Positions 48,801-60,763 of a stretch of 64,000 nt of DNA are shown one piece after another. The DNA is from Orientallactaga sibirica (taxonomy: Eukaryota > Chordata > Mammalia > Rodentia > Dipodidae). The stretch is taken from contig JAEOAD010000749.1 in assembly GCA_036365145.1 (NCBI GenBank), positions 186,001-250,000 of the forward strand. The letters are read 5' to 3'. The stretch's first letter is position 1, and every line of letters starts with the position of its first letter. The notes under the pieces are model-generated. The model was not told the origin of the DNA, did not search any database, and was given only the letters and a program-made list of their open reading frames with translations. A program made the position numbers and the translations under genes.

Positions 48801-49640
48801 GTTCTCTTTGTCATTGAATTCTAGAAATTTTGAAATTTCCTTCTTTATCTCATCCACAACCCATTTATTGTTTAAAAGTGTGTTGTTCAATTTCCAGGAA
48901 GTAGAAGGATTCCTGGTGTAGTTTTTGTTGTTGATTTCTAGCATTACAGCATTGTGATCTGATATCATGCAGGAAATTACATCAATTTTTTTGAAAATAT
49001 GGAGGCATGCTTTGTGGCCCAGTACATGATCTATTTTAGAGAATGTTCCATGGGCTGCTGAGAAGAATGTGTAATCTGTAGATTTTGGGTGGAATGTTCT
49101 GTATATGTCTGTTAGGTCCAGTTGCTCTATGGTGTTGTTGAGCTCTCTTACTTCCCTATTAATTTTCTGTTTGGACGATCTATCCATTGTTGATAGTGGA
49201 GTATTGAAGTCCCCGACTATGATGGTGTTGGTGTTTCTTTCTGTTTTGTTGCCAAGTATATTTTGCTTTATGAATTCTGGTGCACCTGTGTTTGGTGCAT
49301 AAATATTGATGATTGTGATATCCTCTTGTTGGATTGTTCCCTTAATAAGTAAGAAGTGGCCTTCTTTGTCTTTTTTGGTTACTTTCGGTTTGAAGTCTAT
49401 TTTATCCGATATAAGTATAGCTATGGCTGCTTTTTTCGTATTTGTGTTTACTTGGAATATCATTTTCCACCCTTTTACCCTGAGGATGTGTCTGTCTTTA
49501 GTGGTGAGGTGGGTTTCTTGAAGACAGCAAATTGAGGGGTCCAGTTTTCTGATCCACCCTGTTAGCTTATGTCTTTTGATGGGTGAATTAAGGCCATTAA
49601 TATTCAGAGATATAATTTTTGAGGTTTGATTTAATACTTG
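45860..49640 (-). pseudogene. L1 ORF2: LINE-1 ORF2 (endonuclease / reverse transcriptase), broken
   Basis: ORF2p nicks target DNA and copies L1 RNA at the nick. The endonuclease domain is at about 49,630 to 48,950: QETH near 49,525, GDFN (Asp codon at 49,211) and SDH (48,959). Reverse transcriptase: motif A Asp in [10 protein letters not shown] (47,847), RQGCPLSP (about 47,673), FADD (first Asp at 47,541). The cysteine-rich C-terminal domain is near 46,250 to 46,190. Breaks: in-frame TGA at 48,614 to 48,612 (probably CGA decay); a one-base loss near 48,230; in-frame TAG at 46,911 to 46,909; a one-base gain near 46,280 just before the cysteine motif. The frame opens at 49,640 without ATG; the nearest ATG (49,644 to 49,642) is out of frame. 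Catalytic residues survive but the protein cannot be made. Confidence 0.93.
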
Positions 49641-49688
49641 TCATATTGTGGTGGGTTGTGGTCTTTGTGGGGTTTTTTTTTTTTTTGG

Positions 49689-50867
49689 TTAATATGGACT
49701 GTTTCTTGGGGGCTCTTGAGATTGGTTATTTGTTTCTTCTGTGTGGAGAATTCCCTGAAGTACTTTCTGTAGGTTTGGCTTTGTGTTCATATAGTTGTAA
49801 AGATGATTTTTATCGTGGAAAGTTTTTCTTTCACCATCTATTATGAGGGATACTTTTGATGGGTAGAGTAGTTGGGGCTGGAAACCATGGGTTCTTAGCT
49901 TTTGCAGTGTTCCATTCCAGGCCCTTCTGGCTTTTAGGGTTTCCATTGAGAAGTCTGAGGTAATTCTAATGGGGTTCCCTTTATATGTAATGTGCTGTTT
50001 TTCCCTGGCTGCTTTTAGGATTTTCTCTTTGTACTTGATGTTTAGAGTCTTAAACATAATGTGTCTTGGAGAGTTTCTCCTTTGGTCCAGTCTGTTTAGA
50101 GTTCTGGTAGCTTCTTGTAATTTGATGGGATTTTCTTTTGAGAGAGCAGGAAAGTTTTCTTCAATTATTTTGTTGAATAAGCTTTCCATTCCTTTGGTCT
50201 GTGTTTCTTCCCCCTCTGGAATACCCATGATCCTAATGTTTGCACCCTTAAGGGTGTCCCACATTTCCCTCATGTTCTGTTCACAGAAATTTTTGAACTT
50301 GTTAAAATTTTTGGACTCACGAACTATTTCTTCTGTTTTGTCTTCCAGTTCTGAGTTTCTGTCTTCCACTTCTTAAGAGCTTCTATAGAGTTTTGGGCTT
50401 GTTCAATTTGGTTCATATTTTCTATGATTTTTTTATGTATAGTTTCCATCTGTCTGTCTAGATCCCTTTTTTTTGTCATTTTCCAACTTTCTTATTGCTT
50501 CTTGAAGTTCATCCTTGCATTTCTTTATGTCTTCATTGATCTTAGCCAGCAGGTTTTAGGGCCTCTTTTTTTTTTCCATTCTCCTTCAAATCATTTAACT
50601 GTCTTTGGAGCCCTTCCTGGTTCCTTTCTATTAGTCAAATCTAGCAAGGATACCATTCGTACAATTGTTGGCTCTTTGTTGAGTTTCTGAGAGTTGTGCT
50701 ATTTGCTTGGCCAGGGTTGCATAGCTTGTCACTTCATTTTGGGGTGCTGATTCTATTGTCTCTTCTGTGCTTTGATTTGAGACATCCTTTGTAGGACTGG
50801 ATAGTGTAGCTGGATTCACTTGCATCTGGTTTTTCATGCTATTCCTTTTTCGCTGTAGTCTGCCCAT
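49689..50867 (-). pseudogene. L1 ORF1: LINE-1 ORF1 (RNA-binding chaperone), broken
   Basis: ORF1p trimerises and coats L1 RNA. The N-terminus starts at ATG 50,867 (MGRLQRKRNSMKNQ) and runs 78 codons to a stop at 50,631. The 226-codon C-terminal part (50,369 to 49,689) carries the RRM and C-terminal domains: NIRIMGIPEGEE, followed by ALSKENPIKLQEATRTLNR and RHIMFKTL, are typical of the family. The coiled-coil between (about 50,630 to 50,370) is split by frameshifts and contains several A-runs on the coding strand. The gap to the ORF2 frame is about 50 bp, as in rodent L1. It is non-functional as it stands. Confidence 0.9.
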
Positions 50868-51289
50868 CCCAATGGTTCAGAAACCTTGTGTATGAAATGT
50901 AAGCCTGCTGCCCTGGGGTGGGGTGGGGTGCAGTGGTGATTGTCTGGGCAGTGGTCCCTGGAGTTCTGTAGGCTGGGGTGGGGGACACTGGCCTCTTGGC
51001 CTGTGTTCCTTTTGGAGGTGGGAGGGGTAGGGGAGCACAGCCACCCTAGTTGAGCTCAGGCAGTGTAGGGCAGGAACACTGGCTTACTTCCCTGGATCCC
51101 TGCTCTGCCCCAGGAGGGGGAGTAGTGGCACCTGATTGATTGGGGTCAGGAAGGCTAGGGGGCACTTGTCCAGTGATGTGGAGCTGAGCAGTGAGGGTGG
51201 GGTCTGACTAGGGATGAGGGTCAGGCAGGCTCCCTGGGATCTGATGTGGTTCAGGAGGGCCTCCCCAGTACTGGCCAGGTGAGTGCAGG

Positions 51290-51960
51290 ATCTGACCAGT
51301 CCCTCAGACCGGCAGGGTCCACCGGGCCTCCAGGCAGTAATGGAGGGAGTCCCAGCAGTCACTCGGACCGGGAGGGGCCCCTGCGCCTCTGGGAGGAAGT
51401 AATGGCGGGCATCCCAGTGGTCACTCGGACCGGGAAGGGCCGCTGCGCCTCCAGGAGGAGGTAATGGAGGGCGTCCCAGTGGTGACTCGGACCGGGAGGG
51501 GCCACTGTGCCTCCAGGAGGAGTTAATGGAGGGTGTCCCAGCAGTCACTCGGACCTGCAGGGCCCGCTGCACCTCCGGGAGGTAATGGCAGGTGTCCCTG
51601 TGGTCACTCGGACCTGCAGGGCCTGCTGAGCCTCAGGGCAGTACTGACGGGTGTCCCAGAGGTCATTCGGACCTGCATGGCCCGCTGCACCTCCAGAAGG
51701 TAATGGCAGGCGTCCCAGTGATCACTCGGACCTGCAGGGCCCGCTGCGCCTCCAGGAGGAAATGGCGGGTGTCCCAGCAGTCACTCTGACCGGGAGGGGC
51801 AGCTGAGCCTCAGAGAAGTAATGGCGGGCATCCCAATGGTCAACCGGACTGGGAGGAGCTCCTGCGCCTCTGGGAGGAAATGCCGGGCGTCCCAGCGGTC
51901 ACTTGGACTGCCAGGGTCCACCAGGCTCTGGCTGGTAATGGCAGGCATCTGGACAGTGGT
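51290..51960 (-). repeat. ~60-bp tandem units of the LINE-1 promoter (about 11 copies)
   Basis: ACTCGGACC or close variants start at 51,361, 51,423, 51,485, 51,547, 51,606, 51,665, 51,724, 51,783, 51,842 and 51,901. The spacing is 62 bp for the first three steps and 59 bp for the other six, so there are two length classes. Each unit also has GGCGTCCCAG or a variant and GTAATGG. CpG sites are frequent. Confidence 0.92.
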
Positions 51961-52158
51961 TTGGGTCACGTCCGCCCCGGAGGACCTAACCAGCAGTGGT
52001 CCCTGTTCTAGAACATGGGAATCAGTGGATTCCTTATTTTTTCATCCACCCCATACCTCTGGCAGAATGCAAGGGCCAGCAAACCCTTTGAGAAATCTTT
52101 TAAAAGCTTAAAAATCTTGCTTTTACTTCCCTGTAGGGTGAGGCGAGTTTAGGTGGAT

Positions 52159-52166
52159 GCCATCTT
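52159..52166 (-). promoter_or_regulatory. YY1-like site at the LINE-1 5' end
   Basis: AAGATGGC on the L1 strand, at +12 to +19 from the 5' end. YY1 binds this core, and human L1 has a YY1 site at almost the same place, where it directs accurate transcription start. The position supports the 5' end being complete. Function here is inferred. Confidence 0.65.
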
Positions 52167-52177
52167 GCAGCCAACTC

Positions 52178-55100
52178 AGATTCGTTTCATTTCTAATGTA
52201 ATTACCTTAGAAAAGAAACATGTTCATTCCCAAATATAGTACGGTGTGTAGTAAGCTTGTTCAGCTCTGAATGAGTTTCTTTCTTACGAAGAGAGTTCAG
52301 TGCAGCAAGTTAAACTTTCCTCATTTGTGTAATCTCACAAGATGTACAACTTTGTAGATTCATGTCATTTCTAACTTAAGGTCCTTAGAAAAGAAACATC
52401 TTCATTGCCGAAAACTGTACTGTGTGAAATAAGCTTGTTAAGCTCTCTGAATGAGTTGCTTTCTTATGAAGATGGGAGAGTGCAGCAAGTTCAAACTTTC
52501 CTCGTTTCTGTAATCTCACATGATGTACAACGTAGTAGATGTGTTTCATTTCTAACGTAGTTTCCTGAGAAAAGAAACACCTAAATTGCCAAAAACTGCA
52601 CTGTGTGAAATAAGCTTGTTCAGGTCTCTGAAAGAGTTGCTTTCATAAGAAGACGGATGAGTGCATCAAGTTAAAACTTTCCTCGTTTGTGTAATCTAAC
52701 AAGATGTACAACTTACTGGATTCCTTTCTTTCTACTGTAGTTTTGCTAGATAAGAAACACTTTCATTGCCAAAAACTGTATTGTGTGAAATAACCTTGTT
52801 CAGCTCTCCAAATGAGTTGCTCTCATATGAAGACGTTTGAGTGCAGCAAGTTCAAACGTTCCTCTTTTGTGTAATTGTACAAGATGTACAACATATTAGA
52901 TTTGTTTCATTTCTAAAGTAGTTTCATTAGAAAAGAAACATCTTCATTGGCAAAAACGGTAGTGTGTGAAATGAGCTTGTTCTGCTCTCCGAATGAATTT
53001 CTTTAGTATGAAGATGGTTGACCTCAGCAAGTTCAAACTTTCCTCATTTGTGTAACCACAAAAGATGTACAACTTAGTAGATTCATTTCATTTTTAAAGC
53101 AGTTTCATTAGAAAAGAAACATCTTCATTGCCGAATACTGTAGTGTGTGAAATGAGCTTGTTCAGATCTTCGAATGAGTTGCTTTCTTACGAACATGGTT
53201 GAGTGCAGAAAATTGAAACTTTCCCTGTTTGGGTAATCTCCCAAGATCTAACAAGATGTACAACTTAGTAGATTCATTTCATTTCTAACGTAGTTTCCTT
53301 ATAAAAGAAACATCTTCATTGCCAAAAAGGTCACTGTGTGAAATAAGCTTGTTCAGCTCTCCAAATGAGTGGCTTTCATAAGCAGACGGTTGAGTGAAGC
53401 AAGTTCAATCTTTCTTCATCTGTGAAATCTCACAAGATGTACAACTTAGCAGATTCGCTTCATTTCTAAATTAGTTTCACTAGAAAAGAAACATCTTCAT
53501 TCTGAATACTGTAGTGTGTGAAATAAGCTTGTTCAGCTCTCCGAATGAGTTGCTTTCATACGCACATGGTTGAGTGCAGCAAGTTAAAACTTTCCTCGTT
53601 TCTGTAATCTGACAAGATGTGAAACATAGTAGATTTGTTTCATTTCTAATGTAGTTTCCTTAGAAAAGAAACATCTTCATTCCCAAACACTGTACTGTGT
53701 GAAATAAGCTTGTTCAGCTCTCCAAATGAGTTGCTTTCGTACTAAGACGGTTGAGTGCAGAGAGTTCAAACTTTCCTCGTTTGTGTAACCCAAGATGTAC
53801 AGCTTAGTAGATTCATTTCTTTAATAACATAGTTTCCTTAGTAAAGAAACATCTTCATTCCCAAAAACTGTACTGTGTGAAATGAGCTTGTTCCACTCTC
53901 TGAATGAATTTATTTAGTACGAAGATGGTTGACCTCAGCAAATTCAAACTTTCCTCATTTGTGTAACCACACAAGATGTACAACTTAGTAGATTTGTTTA
54001 ATTTTTAGAGCAGTTTCTTAGAAAAGAAACATCTTCATGGCCGCATACTGTAGTGTGTGAAATGAGCTTGTTCAGCTCTCCGAATGAGTTGCTCTCATAC
54101 GAACATGGTTGAGTTAAGGAAGTTCAAACTTTCCTCGTTTGTGTAATCTACCAAGATGTGCAACCTCATAGATATGTTTCATTTCTAATGTAATTTCCTA
54201 AGAAAAGAAACATCTTCATTTCCAAATACTATACTGTGTGTAATAAGCTTGTTCAGTTCTCTGAATGAGTTGCTTTCTTACGAAGAGAGTTGAGTGAGTG
54301 CAGCAAGTTCAAACTTTCCTCGTTTGTGTATTCTCACAAGATGTACAACTTAGTAGATTCGATTCATTTCTAACATAGTTTCCTTAGAAAAGAAACATCT
54401 TCATTGCCGAAAATTGTACTGTGTGAAATAAGCTTGTTCAGCTTTCCGAATGAGTTGCTTTCGTACGAAGACGGTTGAGTGTATCAAGTTCAAACTTTCC
54501 TCGTTTGTGTAATCTAACAAGATGTACAAATTAGTAGATTCATTTCTTTCTACTGTAGGTTCGCTAGAAAAGAAACATTTTCATTGCAAAAAATTGTATT
54601 GTGTGAAATAACCTTGTTCGCCTCTCCAAATGAGTTGCTTTCGTACGAAGACGGTGGAGTGCAGCAAGTTCAAACTTTCCTCGTTTGTGTAATTTCACAT
54701 GATGTACAATGTAGTAGATGACTTTCATTTCTAACGTAGATTCCGGAGAAGAGAAACATCTTCATTTGCAAATACTGTACTGTGTGAAATAAACTTGTAT
54801 AGTCCTCTGAACGAGTTGCTTTCTTATGAAGAGTTTTGAATGCAGCAAGTTCAATCTATCCTCATTTGTGTAATCTGACAAGATGTACAACCTAGTAGAT
54901 TCATTTCATTTCTTGTGTAGTTGTGCTAGAAAAGAAACACCTTCATTGCCCAAAACTGTATTGTATGAAATAAGCTTGTTCAGCTCTCCGAATGAGTTGC
55001 TTTCATAAGAAGATGGTTGAGTGCAGCACGTTCAAACTTTCCTCATTTGTGTAATCTACCAAGTTGTAGAAGTTCGTAGATTTGTTTCATTTCTAATGTA

Positions 55101-58100
55101 ATTTCCTTAGAAAAGAAACATATTCATTTCCAAATACTGTACTGTGTGTAATAAGCTTGTTCAGTTCTCTGAATGAGTTGCTTTCATCCAAAGACGGTTG
55201 AGTGCAGCAAGTTCAAACTTTCCTGGTTTTTGTAACCTCACAAGATGTACAACATACTAGATTCATTTCATTTCTAGCGTAGTTTTGCTAGAAACCAAAC
55301 ACTTTCAATGCCAAAAACTGTACTGTGTGAAGTAAGATTATTCACTTCTCTGAATGAGTTGCTTTTTTATCAAGAGTGTTGAGTGCAGCAAGTTCAAACT
55401 TTCCTCGTCTGTGTAATCTAACAAGATGTACAACTTAGTAGATTCATTTCATTTCTAGTGTAGTTTCACTAGAAGAGAAATACATTCATTGCCGAAAACT
55501 ATACTGTGTTAAATAAGCAAGTTCTGCTCTGCAAATGAGTTGCTTTCGTACGAAGACGGTTGAGTGCAGCAATTCAAACTTTCCTCCTTTGTGTAATGTC
55601 ACAAGATGTACAACTTAGTAGATTCTTTTCATTTCTAAATCATTTTCATTAGAAAAGTAACATCTTCATTGCCAAATACTGTAGTGTGTGAAATGGGTTT
55701 GTTCAGCTCTCCGAATGAGTTGCTTTCATACAAACATGGTTGAGTGAAGCAAGTTCGAACTTTCCTCGTTTGTGTAATCTCCCAAGATGTACAACCTAGT
55801 AGATTTGTTTCATTTCTAATGTAATTTCCTTAGAAAAGAAACATCTTCATTTCCAAATACTGTACTGTGTGTAAAAAGCTTGTTCAGTTCTCTGGATGAG
55901 TTGCTTTCTTACGAAGAGAGTTGAGTGCAGCAAGTTCAAACTTTCCTCTTTTGTGTATTCTGACAAGATGTACAACTTAGTAGATTAGATTAATTTCTAA
56001 CGTAGTTTCCTTAGAAAAGAAACATCTTCATTGCCGAAAATTGTACTGTGTTAAATAAATTTGTTCAGGTCTCTGAATGAGTTGCTTTTGTATGAAGACA
56101 GTTTAGTGCATCAAGGTCAAACTTTCCTCGTTTGTGTAAGCTAACAAGATGTACAAATTAGTAGATTCATTTCTTTGTACTGTAGGTTCGCTAGAAAAGA
56201 AACACTTCCATTGCAAAAAATTATATTGTGTGAAATAACCTTGTTCGCCTCTCCAAATGATTTGCTTTGGTATGAAGACGGTGGAGTGCAGCAAGTTCAA
56301 ACTTTCCTCATTTGTTTAATCTCACATGATGTACAACGTAGTAGATGATTTCATTTCTAACGTAGTTTCCGGAGAAAAGAAACATCTTCATTCCCAAATA
56401 CTCTACTGTGTGAAATAAGCTTGTAAAGTCCTCTGAATGAGTTGCTTTCTTACGAAGAGTTTTGAGTGCAGCAAGTTCAATCTATCCTCATTTGTGTAAT
56501 CTGACAAGATGTAAAACCTAGTTGATTCGTTTCATTTCTGGTGTAGTTGTGCTAGAAAGAAACACCTTCATTGCCCAAAAGTGTATTGTGTGAAATAAGC
56601 TTTTTCAGCTCTCCGAATGAGTTGTGTTCGTACGAAGACAGTTGAGTGCAGCAGGTTCAAACTTTCCTCGTTTGTGTAATCTAACAAGATATACAACTTA
56701 GTAGATTTGTTTCATTTCTAACATAGTTTCCTTAGAAAAGAAACATCTTCATTGCCGAAAACTATACTGTGTGAAATAAGCTCGTCAGTTCTCCGAATGA
56801 GTTGCTTTCATATGAAGACGGTTGAGTGCAGCAAGTTCAAACATTCCACGTTTGTGTAATCTCAGAAGATGTACAACTTAGTATATTCCTTTCATTTCTA
56901 AAGTAGTTTCACTAGAAAAGAAACATCTTCATTGCTGAATACTGTAGTGTGTGAAATAAGCTTGTTCAGCTCTCCGAATGAGTTGCTTTCATACAAACAT
57001 AGTTGAGTGCAGCAAGTTCAAATTTTCCTCTTTAGTGTAATATGAAAAGATGTTCAAGCTCAGAGATTTGTTTCATTTCTAATGTAGTTTCCTTAGAAAC
57101 TGTGTACTGTGTGAAATAAGCTTGTTAAGTTCTCTGAATGAGTTGCTTTCTTACCAAGAGTGTTTAGTGCAGCAAGTTCAAACTTTCCTCGTTTGCGTAA
57201 TTGAACAAGATGTACAACTTAGTAGATTCGTTTGATTTCTAGTATAGTTTCGCTAGAAAAGAAACACTTCATTGCTGAAAACTGTTTGTGTCAAAAAAGC
57301 TTCTTCAGCTCTCCAAATGAGTTGCTTTTGTACGAAGACGGTTGAGTGCAGAGAGTTCAAACTTTCCTACTTTTTGTAACCTAACAAGATGTACACCTTA
57401 GTACATTCTTTTCATTTCTAACGTTGTTCCTTAGAAAAGAAACATCTTCATTCCCGAAAGCTGTACTTGTTCCGCTCTCCGAATGAGTTTCTTTCCTACA
57501 AAGAGGGTTGACCTCAACAAGTTCAAACGTTCCTCGTTTGTGTAATCACACAAGATGTACAACTTAGTAGATTCGTTTAATTTCTAAAGTAGTTTCAGTA
57601 GAAAAGAAACATCTTTTTGCCGAATACTGTAGTGTGTGGAATAAGCTTGTTGAGCTCTCCGAATGAGTTGCTTTCAAATGAAGACATGAGTGCAGCAAGT
57701 TCAAATCTTTCCTCGTTTGTGTCATCTCAGAAGATGTACAACTTAGTAGATTCCTTTTATTTCTAAAGTAGTTTCCTTAGAAAAGAAACATCTTCATTCC
57801 CCGAAACTGCACTGTGTGAAATAAGCTTGTTCAGCTCTCCCAAAGAGTTGCTTTCGTACGAAGCTGGTTGAGTGCAGCAAGTTCAAACTTACCTCGTTTG
57901 TGTAATCTAATAAGATGTACAACTTAGTGCATTCGCATCTTTCTGCTGTAGTTTTGCTAGATAAGAAACACTTTCATGGACAAAAACTGTATTGTGTGAA
58001 ATAGCGTTGTTCAGCTCTCCAAATGAGATGCTTTTGTACGAAGAGAGTTGAGTACAGCAAGTTCAAACTTTCCTCTTTTGTGTAATCGCACAAGATGTAC

Positions 58101-60728
58101 AACATAGTAGATTTGTTTCATTTCTAAAGTAGTTTCATTAAAAAAGAATCATCTTCATTGCCGAATACTGTACTCTGTGAAATGAGCTTATTCAGCTCTC
58201 CGAATGAGTTGCTTTCATACAAACATGGTTCCGAATACTGTAGTGTGTGAAATGAGTTTGTTCAGCTCTCCAAATGAGTTGCTTTCATACGAACATGGAT
58301 AAGTGCAGCAAATTCAAACTTTCCCTGTTTGGGTAATCTCCCAAGATGTACAACCTCGTAGATTTGTTTCATTTCTAATTTAATTTCCTTGGAAAAGAAA
58401 CATCTTCATTTCCAAATACTATACAGTGTGTAATAAGCTTGTTCAGTTCTCTGAATGAGTTGCTTTCTTACGAAGAGAGTTGAATGCAGGAAGTTCAATC
58501 TTTCCTTGTTTGTGTATTCTCACAAGATGAACAACTTAGTAGATTCGATTCGTTTTTAGTGTAGTTTCACTAGAATAGAAACACATTCATTGCTGAAAAC
58601 TGTACTGTGTGAAATAAGCAAGTTCTGCTCTGCAAATGAGTTGCTTTTGTACAAAGACGGCTGAGTGCAGCAATTCAAACCTTGCTCGTTTGTGTAATCT
58701 CACAAGATGTACAATTTAGTAGATTCATTTAATTTCTAAAGCAGTTTCATTAGAAAAGTAACATCTTCATTGCCGAATACTGTAGTGTGTGAAAAGAGTA
58801 TGTTCAGCTCTCCGAATGAGTTGCTTTCATAAGAACATGGATAAGTGCAGCAAATTCAAACTTTCCCTGTTTGTGTAATCTCCCAAGATGTACAACCTAG
58901 TAGATTTGTTTCATTTCTAATGTAATTTCCTTAGAAAAGAAACATCTTCATTTCCAAATACTGTACTGTGTGTAATAAGTTTGTTCAGTTCTCTGGATGA
59001 GTTGCTTTCTTACAAAGAGAGTTGAGTGCAGCAAGTTCAGTCTTTCCTCGTTCGTGTATTCTCACAAGATGTACAACTTAGTAGATTCGATTCATTTCTA
59101 ACATAGTTTCCTTAGAAAAGAAACATCTTCATTGCCAAAAATTGTAGTGTATGAAATAAGCTTGTTCAGGTCTCTGAATGAGTTGCTTTCGTAAGATGGT
59201 TGAGTGCGTCAAGTTCAAACTTTCCTCATTTGTGTAATCTAACAAGATGTACAAATTGGTAGATTCATTTCTTTCTACTGTAGGTTCTCTAGAAAAGAAA
59301 CACTTTCATTGCAAAAAATTGTATTGTGTGAAATAACCTTATTCGCCTCTCCAAATGAGTTGCTTTCGTACAAAGACGGTGGAGTGCAGCAAGTTCAAAC
59401 TTTCCTCGTTTGTGTAATCTCACATGATGTACAACGTAGTAGATGCGTTTCATTTCTAATGTAGTTTCCGGAGAAAAGAAACATCTTCATTCCCAAATAC
59501 TGTACTGTGTGAAATAAGCTTGTAAAGTCCTCTGAATAAGTTGCTTTCTTATGAAGAATTTTGAGTGCAGCAAGATCAATCTATCCTCATTTGTGTAATC
59601 TGAGAAGATATACAACATAGTAGATTCGTTTCATTTCTTGTGTAGTTGCACTAGAAAAGAAACACCTTCATTCCCCAAAACTGTATTGTGTGAAATAAGC
59701 TTGTTCAGCTCTCCGAATGAGTTGTGTTCCTACTAGACGGTTGAGTGCCGCAGGTTCAAACTTTCCTAGTTTGTGTAATCTAACAAGATGTACAACATAG
59801 TAGATTCGTTTCATGTCTCGTGTAGTTTCACTAGAAATGAAACACTTTCATTGACAAAACTGTATTGTGTGAAATAAGCTTGTTTAGCTCTCCAAATGAG
59901 TTGCTTTCATAAGAAGACGGTTGAGTGCAGAGAGTTCAAACTTTCCTCGTTTGTGTAACCTACCAAGATATACAACTTTTTAGATTCTTTTCATTTCTAA
60001 CGTTGTTCCTTAGAAAAGAAACATCTTCATTCCTGAAAACTGTACTGTGTGAAATAACCTTGTTCTGCTCACCGAATGAGTATATTTCATACGAAGAGGG
60101 TTGGCCTCAGCAAGTTCAAACTTTCCTTCTTTGTGTTATCACACAAGATGTACAACTTAATAGATTCGTTTCATTTCTAAAGTAGTTTCATTAGAAAGAA
60201 AACATCTTTTTGCCAAATACTGTAGTGTGTGAAATGAGCTTGTTCAGCGTTCTGAATGAGTTGCTTTCATATGAACATGGTTGAGTGCAGTAAGTTCAAA
60301 CTTTACTCGTTTTTGTAATCTACCAAGATCTACAAGCTCGTAGATTTGTTTGATTTCTAATGTAATTACCTTAGAAAAGAAACATCTTCATTCCCAAATA
60401 CTGTGCTGTGTGTAATAAGCTTATTCAGCTCTGAATGAGTTGCTTTCTTATGAAGAGAGTTGAGTGCAGCAAGTTCAAACTTTCCTCATTTGTGTATTCT
60501 AACAAGATATACAACTTAGTACATTCAATTCATTTCTAACGTGGTTTCCTTAGAAAAGAAACATCTTCATTGCCGAAGACTGTATTGTGTGAAATAAGCT
60601 TGTTCAGCTCACCAAATGAATTGCTTTCAAACAAGGACGGTTGACTGCAGCAAATTCAAACTTTCCTCGTTTGTGTAACTCAGAAGATGTACAAGTTAGT
60701 AGATTCGTTTTATTTCTAACGTAGTTTC

Positions 60729-60763
<35 letters not shown>

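Larger units (their letters stand above)
39670..52177 (-). mobile_element. L1: Near full-length LINE-1 retrotransposon, split by an ERV
   Basis: This is a non-LTR retrotransposon in reverse orientation, 5' end at 52,177 and 3' end at the TA tract. Without the ERV and one copy of its target duplication it is about 7.8 kb. Parts in order on the minus strand: GC-rich 5' UTR with tandem promoter units (52,177 to 50,868), ORF1 (50,867 to 49,689), ORF2 (49,640 to about 45,860), and a long 3' UTR (about 45,860 to 45,121, then 40,443 to 39,716). Its ORF2 wording resembles that of rodent L1. A 13-bp target duplication with one mismatch flanks it. Both ORFs are broken, so it is dead as an autonomous element, but its 5' end looks complete, which is unusual because most L1 copies are 5' truncated. 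Confidence 0.93.
50868..52177 (-). promoter_or_regulatory. LINE-1 5' UTR / internal promoter
   Basis: About 1.3 kb, GC- and CpG-rich, in sharp contrast to the AT-rich satellite. On the L1 strand it starts at 52,177, has a YY1-like site, then tandem units of about 60 bp (51,960 to 51,290), then about 420 bp of unique sequence up to ORF1. The unique part has a GGGGT repeat on the given strand at about 50,916 to 50,931. Tandem promoter units are known in mouse L1 (about 200 bp there); these are much shorter. Open frames of up to 162 codons cross it, but they follow the repeats and match no protein. Confidence 0.85.

Noticed and set aside
51084..51572. 162-codon open frame on the minus strand in the L1 5' UTR
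   Set aside because: It is low-complexity, follows the ~60-bp promoter units and lies upstream of ORF1. Proline/serine-rich readings of GC-rich repeats are expected by chance.
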